Below are positions 3,124 through 7,230 of a DNA stretch of 7,230 nt, in pieces. The notes under the pieces were generated by a model, which did not search any database, was not told the DNA's origin, and saw nothing but the letters and a program-made list of their open reading frames with translations. The stretch comes from an uncultured Oscillibacter sp. GTDB lineage: Bacteria; Bacillota_A; Clostridia; Oscillospirales; Oscillospiraceae. Position numbers and translations under genes: made by a program. The stretch covers positions 1 to 7,230 of the forward strand of contig CABQCB010000086.1 of the NCBI GenBank assembly GCA_902462475.1, in the 5' to 3' direction. Every line of letters begins with the position of its first letter. Position 1 is the stretch's first letter.

Positions 3124-5976
3124 ATGAAGCGTTTGATCCGGCAGAGCTTTTCCGCTCTGCTCTCTTTTGCGTTGGCCTGTCAGCTTTATCCCGCGGCGCT
3201 GGCCAGCTCGCCTGACGTTCCCATCACGGAGGACGTGTTCCCCGATGCCCTGTTCCGCCAGTGGCTGACGGATCCTGCCAATCTGGACGGTGCCGGTGCC
3301 GACGGCGTATTCACCCAGGAGGAACTGGCAGACATCCGGCAGATTGACGTCTCCTCCATGGGCATCTCCTCTCTGGATGGCATCGAAGTATTCTCCGCCC
3401 TGGAGTCTCTCGACTGCAAGGACAACGCTCTGACGGAGCTGAACGTGCAGCAAAACCGCGCCCTGCGTTATCTGCAGTGCGATTACAACCGCATCGCCAG
3501 TCTGGACGTATCCGGCCTGGACCAGCTGCGGGCCCTCTACTGCGAAAATAACCACATGACCTCCCTCGACCTGACCGGCTGCACGGCGCTGGAGATCATC
3601 TACTGCCGCAGCAACGACCTCAAAGAGGTGGATTTTTCCACCAACACCAATCTGAAATTCATTGAGTCCTTCGACAACCAGCTGACAGAGGTGGATCTTT
3701 CCATGCTGCCCAATCTGGAGTTCGTTCATCTGGACCACAACCGTCTGACGCATCTGGATCTGAGCTACAATTCCAGCCTCACCGGCGACGGCTCCGGCTT
3801 TGTGGCCCGGAACAACTATCTGGAAACCCTGGTCCTGCCGGACCGGCCCGGCCAGGAGGTGGATTGGGACGTCTATGGGGAGCAGGATCCCCAGCCCGGC
3901 TACGAGCGGGTGGAGTGGTACTATGACCAGCAATACACCAACCCCGTGGAAAAGCTCACCCCTGCCGACGGGCGGACGCTGTACGCCAAGTGGCTGCCCA
4001 ATGACTACACCATCTCCTTCGACGCCGGCGGCGGCTATGGCTCCATGGCCTCCCTGCCCGCCGTGTGGAACACGCCCGTCACCCTGCCCGACCAGACGTT
4101 CCGCCGCACCGGCTATACCTTCAAGTTCTGGGAGAGCAGCAGCAACGGCGCCCACTATGATGACGGCGCCCAGGTGGAGAACCTGGCTGGCAAAAAACGA
4201 CAAGGCGATAAGGTGACGCTCACCGCCCGGTGGAACCCCATCACCTACACCGTCTCCTTCGACGCCGGCAGCGGCTCCGGCTCCATGGCCTCCAAAACCT
4301 ATACCTACGACCAGGAAAAGGCACTGCCTCCGTGCACTCTGACGGCGCCTGCCGGGCTGGAATTTGTGGGCTGGGCCCGCAAAAGCGGCGGAGCCGTGGT
4401 GTACCGGGACGAGGCATCCATCTGGAATCTGGCCTCCAGTCAGGATGAAAACGTGACGCTGTACGCCGTATGGGGCACGCCCCTGCTCAACCAGTACATG
4501 GACCGTCTGGACGCCATCTACGGTCTCTATGACGCCGCCGACTACACCGCGCAGGACTGGAAGTCCATGGAGCGCATCTACGCCGAAACCACGCAGGCTC
4601 TTGCCGCTGCCGGAAGCGGGGACGCCATGGAGCGCATCCTCACCGATGCCAAGAGCAATCTGGCCGGCGTGTCCACCGCGCCTGTGCGGGCGCAGGCTGT
4701 TTTGACCCTGTGGCGTCAGGACAACCAGAGCATCCTGGCGCTGGTGGACTCCAACGCCGTGGCGGAATCCAACGCCCAGGCGCTTCTGACCGCCGCCCAG
4801 GAAGCCGACGCAGCCCTTGAAGCGGACTTTGTGGCAAGCCGCACGGATCTGACCCTCCCAGAAGACCAGACGCTGGTGGCGGAGCTGGCCCGCAGCGAAG
4901 CACAGTCCCAGCTCAGCGGTCTGAGCCGTCTGGCGGACGCTGCCGCTTGGGCCGGGAAGCTGGACGGTCTTTCCCTGCGCCCCATGGCGGAGGTCACGTC
5001 CCAGACCCTCTCTGCCTACGAAAGCGCCGTGACAGAATCCGGCGCCTACGCCGCCCAGCTCCACCGGGATCTGACCGGCGGCCTGGAGTCCCGCGCCGCC
5101 CTGGCCCGCTGCAAACAGCAGTCCACCCAGTCGCTTCTTTCTGCCTACCAGGGCTACGACCTGACCAAGTACTCCCAGCAGGGACAAGCACAGCTGGAGA
5201 GCATCTGGCGCCAGGCCACCGCAGCCATGGAGTCCGCCGATTCGGAAAGCGGTGTTGCCGCACTTTTGGAAACGGCACTGAACGATCTGCGCACCGTGCC
5301 TGTCCAGACGCCTGATCCCCAGCCCGGCGGCGGTGGTGACAGCGGTGCCGGTGGCGGCGGTGGCGGTGGCGGCGGTGCCACCGAGGAGCCTGTTGTCCCC
5401 CCCGACGAGACGCCCCAGGCGCCCACCTGGGAAAATCCCTACACGGATGTAGCCCCGGACGCCTGGTACTATGCCTCTGTGGAGTACGTCAGCTCCAACG
5501 GCATCATGAACGGTTATAGCGACGGCACCTTCGGCCCCGACCGGCGTCTGTCCCGGGCGCAGCTTGCGCAGCTGCTCTACAACCGGGAGGGCCGTCCCGA
5601 AACCGCCGCAGCCCGCTATACCGACACCGAAGACGGCGCCTGGTATGAAGACGCCATCAGCTGGGCCACCGAAGCCGGCATCCTCACCGGTTATGCCGAC
5701 GGCTCCATCCGGCCCAACGCTTCCATTACCCGCCAGCAGCTGGCTGCCATGCTCTACCGTTACGCCCAGTACACCAACCGGGACGTGAGTCTCCGGGCAG
5801 ACCTGACCGGCTATGCAGACGCCTCTCAGATCTCGCCCTACGCCATGGAGGCCATGCAGTGGGCCAACGCCGCCGGGATCATCCAGGGCAGCGGCGAGGC
5901 TCTGCTGCCCGGCAGCACGGCTACCCGTGCCCAGACCGCGGCCATGCTGACCCGGTTCTGCACCGGCGAGGTATGA
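3124..5976 (+). CDS. secreted LRR / Listeria-Bacteroides repeat / SLH-domain surface protein
   Basis: A 950-residue cell-surface protein. A signal peptide covers residues 1-27 (KRLIRQ, hydrophobic core, cleavage likely after ALA). Residues 39-68 form an acidic EF-hand-like lead-in, followed by an internalin-like leucine-rich block with six 21-residue repeats at 92-217. One half (about 257-290) and two full Listeria-Bacteroides/InlB B-type repeats (about 293-370 and 371-450) end in the usual LYAKW, LTARW and LYAVW. An Ala-rich helical region (455-730) holds two related modules of about 50 residues (468-516 and 676-725) that resemble FIVAR domains. After a Pro/Gly linker come three SLH domains (773-822, 832-885, 897-947), which normally bind pyruvylated secondary wall polymer. 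GGAG seven bases before the ATG fixes the start; an in-frame TTG at 3022 lies before the promoter. Adhesion or scaffold function is inferred; the ligand is unknown. Confidence 0.92.
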   Translation: MKRLIRQSFSALLSFALACQLYPAALASSPDVPITEDVFPDALFRQWLTDPANLDGAGADGVFTQEELADIRQIDVSSMGISSLDGIEVFSALESLDCKDNALTELNVQQNRALRYLQCDYNRIASLDVSGLDQLRALYCENNHMTSLDLTGCTALEIIYCRSNDLKEVDFSTNTNLKFIESFDNQLTEVDLSMLPNLEFVHLDHNRLTHLDLSYNSSLTGDGSGFVARNNYLETLVLPDRPGQEVDWDVYGEQDPQPGYERVEWYYDQQYTNPVEKLTPADGRTLYAKWLPNDYTISFDAGGGYGSMASLPAVWNTPVTLPDQTFRRTGYTFKFWESSSNGAHYDDGAQVENLAGKKRQGDKVTLTARWNPITYTVSFDAGSGSGSMASKTYTYDQEKALPPCTLTAPAGLEFVGWARKSGGAVVYRDEASIWNLASSQDENVTLYAVWGTPLLNQYMDRLDAIYGLYDAADYTAQDWKSMERIYAETTQALAAAGSGDAMERILTDAKSNLAGVSTAPVRAQAVLTLWRQDNQSILALVDSNAVAESNAQALLTAAQEADAALEADFVASRTDLTLPEDQTLVAELARSEAQSQLSGLSRLADAAAWAGKLDGLSLRPMAEVTSQTLSAYESAVTESGAYAAQLHRDLTGGLESRAALARCKQQSTQSLLSAYQGYDLTKYSQQGQAQLESIWRQATAAMESADSESGVAALLETALNDLRTVPVQTPDPQPGGGGDSGAGGGGGGGGGATEEPVVPPDETPQAPTWENPYTDVAPDAWYYASVEYVSSNGIMNGYSDGTFGPDRRLSRAQLAQLLYNREGRPETAAARYTDTEDGAWYEDAISWATEAGILTGYADGSIRPNASITRQQLAAMLYRYAQYTNRDVSLRADLTGYADASQISPYAMEAMQWANAAGIIQGSGEALLPGSTATRAQTAAMLTRFCTGEV
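3397..3774 (+). repeat. six tandem 63-bp units encoding leucine-rich repeats
   Basis: Six consecutive 21-codon units with no indels encode LRRs of the pattern x-L-x-x-L-x-C/L-x-x-N-x-L-x-x-L-D-L/V-S. Repeats 1 to 4 carry Cys at the seventh position (C98, C119, C140, C161); repeat 5 has Ser and repeat 6 Leu. A degenerate seventh unit follows at residue 218. At DNA level the units have diverged, so this is an old expansion. Confidence 0.85.
4013..4293 (+). repeat. duplicated Listeria-Bacteroides repeat with a near-identical 41-bp core
   Basis: Bases 4013-4053 and 4253-4293 differ at only three of 41 positions and lie exactly 240 bases (80 codons) apart. They encode SFDAGGGYGSMAS and SFDAGSGSGSMAS at the start of the two B-repeat domains. 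The flanking codons are much less alike, which suggests an old domain duplication with local conservation or gene conversion. Confidence 0.8.
5350..5376 (+). repeat. poly-glycine codon tract in the linker before the SLH domains
   Basis: Nine consecutive Gly codons, all GGT or GGC (residues 743-751), follow a shorter GGGGDSGAG stretch. They form a flexible spacer between the helical region and the SLH anchor. The GGY repeat could change length by replication slippage in steps of three without breaking the frame. Confidence 0.8.
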
Positions 5977-5989
5977 GCTGAGCATCTGC

Positions 5990-6027
5990 AAAAAAAGCAC
6001 CCCGGACGAAAGTCCGGGGTGCTTTTT
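5990..6027. terminator. bidirectional intrinsic terminator between the SLH gene and the flavoprotein gene
   Basis: Seven A residues (5990-5996) precede a perfect 12-bp stem (5996-6007 with 6012-6023) closed by a GAAA loop and followed by T residues to 6027. The hairpin lies 14 bases after the SLH gene's TGA and 12 bases beyond the end of the converging flavoprotein gene, and should work on both strands. Confidence 0.95.
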
Positions 6028-6038
6028 ATCCTATTTCG

Positions 6039-6935
6039 TTACACAGCGGCGTTGATGGCGGCGATGGCGCCGTCAGCCACGGCGGTGGCCACCTGCCGGA
6101 CCTGCTTGACCCGGATATCACCGGCAGCATAGACACCGGGGATGGCCGTCTCCATCTTGTCATTGGTGGGAATATACCCATCCTCCAACGTCAGCTCCGT
6201 GTAGAGCTGCGTATTGGGGACCACGCCCGCGTAGACAAAGATGCCGCAGCCGGGGTCTTCCACCGTTTCGATGCTTCCATCGCGCTCACTGGCGATCTCC
6301 AGCCGCTCCACCTGATCGGTGCCGTACACGGCATGGAGCCGGCTGGCAAGGCGCAGGGTGATGTTGGGGGCGGAAGCCACCTTCTGCCGGAACTCGGCAA
6401 TGCAGCCCAGCTGGTCTTCAAAGTGGATGATGGTCAGGTGCTTGGCAAAGCCCGCCAGGTACAGCGCCTCCTTCACCGCGCCGTCGGCGCCGCCCACCAC
6501 GTAGACGTTCTTGCCGGTGTAGGCGGCTCCGTCCCGGGCGGCGTTCATGCCCATCCCCTTGCCGGCCAGCTCCGTCTCGCCGGGAATGCCCAGCTTCCGG
6601 GGCGTGCCGCCGTTTGCCAGGATGATGCGCTTAGCCTCATACGTCCCCTTATTGGTGCAGACAGTCTTGACCTCGCCGCGAAGCGTTACACCGGTCACGT
6701 CCGCGTAGACGATCTCCACGCCTGCGCTCAAGGCCTGCTCCTTCATGCGCTTTGCAAACGTCTCGCCGGTCTCCTGGGTCTGGATGGCCGTGTAGTGGGT
6801 CACCGTGGACACCTTGCCGATGATGCCGCCCACCTGACTCTTTTCCAGCACCAGTGCCCGCTTGCCCCGACTGACTGCATAGATACCCGCGCTGATTCCG
6901 GCAGGGCCTGCTCCGATGATAATGATGTCATACAT
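6039..6935 (-). CDS. thioredoxin-reductase-like FAD oxidoreductase lacking the CxxC active site
   Basis: A 298-residue pyridine nucleotide-disulphide oxidoreductase of the TrxB fold. FAD-binding motifs are intact: G8-A-G-P-A-G13 at the N-terminus, NGGTPRKLGIPGE at 109-120, and GVYAAGDIRVKQVRQVATA at 267-285. The central nucleotide-binding domain starts at VYVVGGADGAVKEALYLAG. Aligned without gaps to E. coli TrxB (GRGVSACATCDG), GKGMGMNAARDG puts N131-A-A-R134 where the redox-active CATC should be. The TrxB HRRxxxR NADPH-phosphate motif reads HFEDQLG (171-177). It therefore cannot act as a classical NADPH-thioredoxin reductase. NADH, ferredoxin or another electron partner is possible; C93, C178 and C230 remain. 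Start: ATG at 6935, with AAGGA 12-13 bases upstream, a rather long spacing; a nearer CGGA is weak. It is divergent from a LysR gene that may control it. Confidence 0.9.
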   Translation of the reverse strand: MYDIIIIGAGPAGISAGIYAVSRGKRALVLEKSQVGGIIGKVSTVTHYTAIQTQETGETFAKRMKEQALSAGVEIVYADVTGVTLRGEVKTVCTNKGTYEAKRIILANGGTPRKLGIPGETELAGKGMGMNAARDGAAYTGKNVYVVGGADGAVKEALYLAGFAKHLTIIHFEDQLGCIAEFRQKVASAPNITLRLASRLHAVYGTDQVERLEIASERDGSIETVEDPGCGIFVYAGVVPNTQLYTELTLEDGYIPTNDKMETAIPGVYAAGDIRVKQVRQVATAVADGAIAAINAAV

Positions 6936-7005
6936 GATCGATCCGCTTCCTTTCTGTATTCCCCGGCGTCCGGCCTGCTGGCCGCCGCCTTTTCCCTTGC
7001 TTCGA

Positions 7006-7044
7006 CTTGATTATAGCGCAGGTTTGCGATAAAATAAAATCAAG
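7006..7044. promoter_or_regulatory. overlapping divergent promoters and operator-like inverted repeats
   Basis: On the plus strand TTGATT (7007-7012) and TAAAAT (7030-7035), 17 bases apart, form a good sigma-A promoter for the LysR gene. On the minus strand a perfect TATAAT (7015-7010), with only a weak -35 (TTTATT, 7038-7033), would serve the flavoprotein gene. Each -10 sits on the other promoter's -35. Two dyads overlap them: ATTATAGCGCA (7010-7020) with TGCGATAAAAT (7025-7035), 9 of 11 pairs matching, and CTTGATT (7006-7012) with AATCAAG (7038-7044), perfect. LysR regulators commonly bind such shared regions; that this one does is inference. Confidence 0.6.
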
Positions 7045-7084
7045 AATTGTTATTCGACTATAAATTGAAATAATGGTGATGTCT

Positions 7085-7230
7085 ATGTTGGATCCACGTT
7101 GGGAGACGTTTCTCGTACTGTGCGAAACCATGAACTATACCCGGGCCGCCGAGCGGCTGTGTCTGACGCAGCCGGCGGTGACCCATCACATCCACTACCT
7201 GGAAGACTACTACGGCTGCCGCCTCTTTTC
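7085..7230 (+). CDS. LysR-type transcriptional regulator (N-terminus, runs off right edge)
   Basis: The first 48 codons encode the N-terminal winged helix-turn-helix of a LysR regulator: MLDPRWETFLVLCETMNYTR, then AAERLCLTQPAVTHHIHYLE and DYYGCRLF. The AAERL-x-LTQPAVT-x-HI-x-LE pattern is diagnostic. The ATG at 7085 is preferred because it gives the usual MLDPR-type opening and has GGTGA (7075-7079) upstream; in-frame ATGs at 7073 and 7079 would add only two to four residues. The ligand-binding domain lies outside the window, so the effector is unknown. The gene is divergent from the flavoprotein, the classic LysR-target arrangement, and the two probably share control sites in 7001-7060. Confidence 0.9.
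   Translation, partial: MLDPRWETFLVLCETMNYTRAAERLCLTQPAVTHHIHYLEDYYGCRLF

Noticed and set aside
3169..3180. Possible lipobox (Ala-Leu-Ala-Cys) in the SLH protein signal peptide
   Set aside because: The -3 position is Ala rather than Leu, and a better signal peptidase I site (ALA-S) follows at residues 25-28. The SLH domains already supply anchoring.
3397..3774. CRISPR-like array suggested by regular 63-bp periodicity
   Set aside because: The period is exactly 21 codons within a continuous reading frame encoding LRRs, the units are not identical, and there are no spacers.
3121..6000. A 959-codon open frame on the minus strand, opposite the SLH protein gene
   Set aside because: Its translation is rich in Gly, Val, Ala and His without recognisable domains, and it mirrors the codon-position GC bias of the real gene. 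The plus frame has a signal peptide, LRRs, B-repeats and SLH domains, and its own promoter and ribosome binding site.

Overview
The window reads as chromosomal DNA of a GC-rich anaerobic Firmicute, most likely an Oscillospiraceae/Clostridia-type bacterium. Three things suggest this: a PdaA-type muramic acid de-N-acetylase (a family tied to spore cortex), an internalin-like surface protein ending in three S-layer homology (SLH) domains, and Gram-positive ribosome binding sites and sigma-A promoters. The taxonomic call is an inference from gene content. No mobile element, CRISPR array, tRNA, rRNA or phage gene is visible, and no gene-free stretch exceeds about 255 bases.

Layout, left to right: the probable start of a gene running off the left edge (-, 1-13); an Rrf2/IscR-type regulator (-, 69-491); pdaA-like deacetylase (+, 631-1386); a shared bidirectional terminator; a YhcC-like radical SAM protein (-, 1425-2318) directly downstream of a YfcE-like phosphodiesterase (-, 2322-2870); a divergent promoter region; a 950-residue secreted LRR/Listeria-Bacteroides-repeat/SLH protein (+, 3124-5976); a second bidirectional terminator; a thioredoxin-reductase-like flavoprotein (-, 6039-6935); and, divergent from it, the first 48 codons of a LysR-type regulator (+, 7085 to the right edge).

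The genes form alternating divergent and convergent pairs. Each divergent gap holds promoter signals, and each convergent gap holds one hairpin with an A-tract on one side and a T-tract on the other. Functional coupling is credible for yfcE-yhcC (3-base gap, same strand) and for the flavoprotein with its divergent LysR gene. The other genes look like independent housekeeping or surface functions.

The most unusual points are these. The flavoprotein has Asn-Ala-Ala-Arg where thioredoxin reductases carry the redox-active Cys-x-x-Cys, and it has also lost the NADPH-phosphate arginines. The flavoprotein and LysR promoters appear to lie on top of each other. The PdaA homologue has no recognisable signal peptide. 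yfcE and the TTG-started yhcC lie in one reading frame, separated only by a stop codon and one further codon. I see no clearly new multi-gene system.
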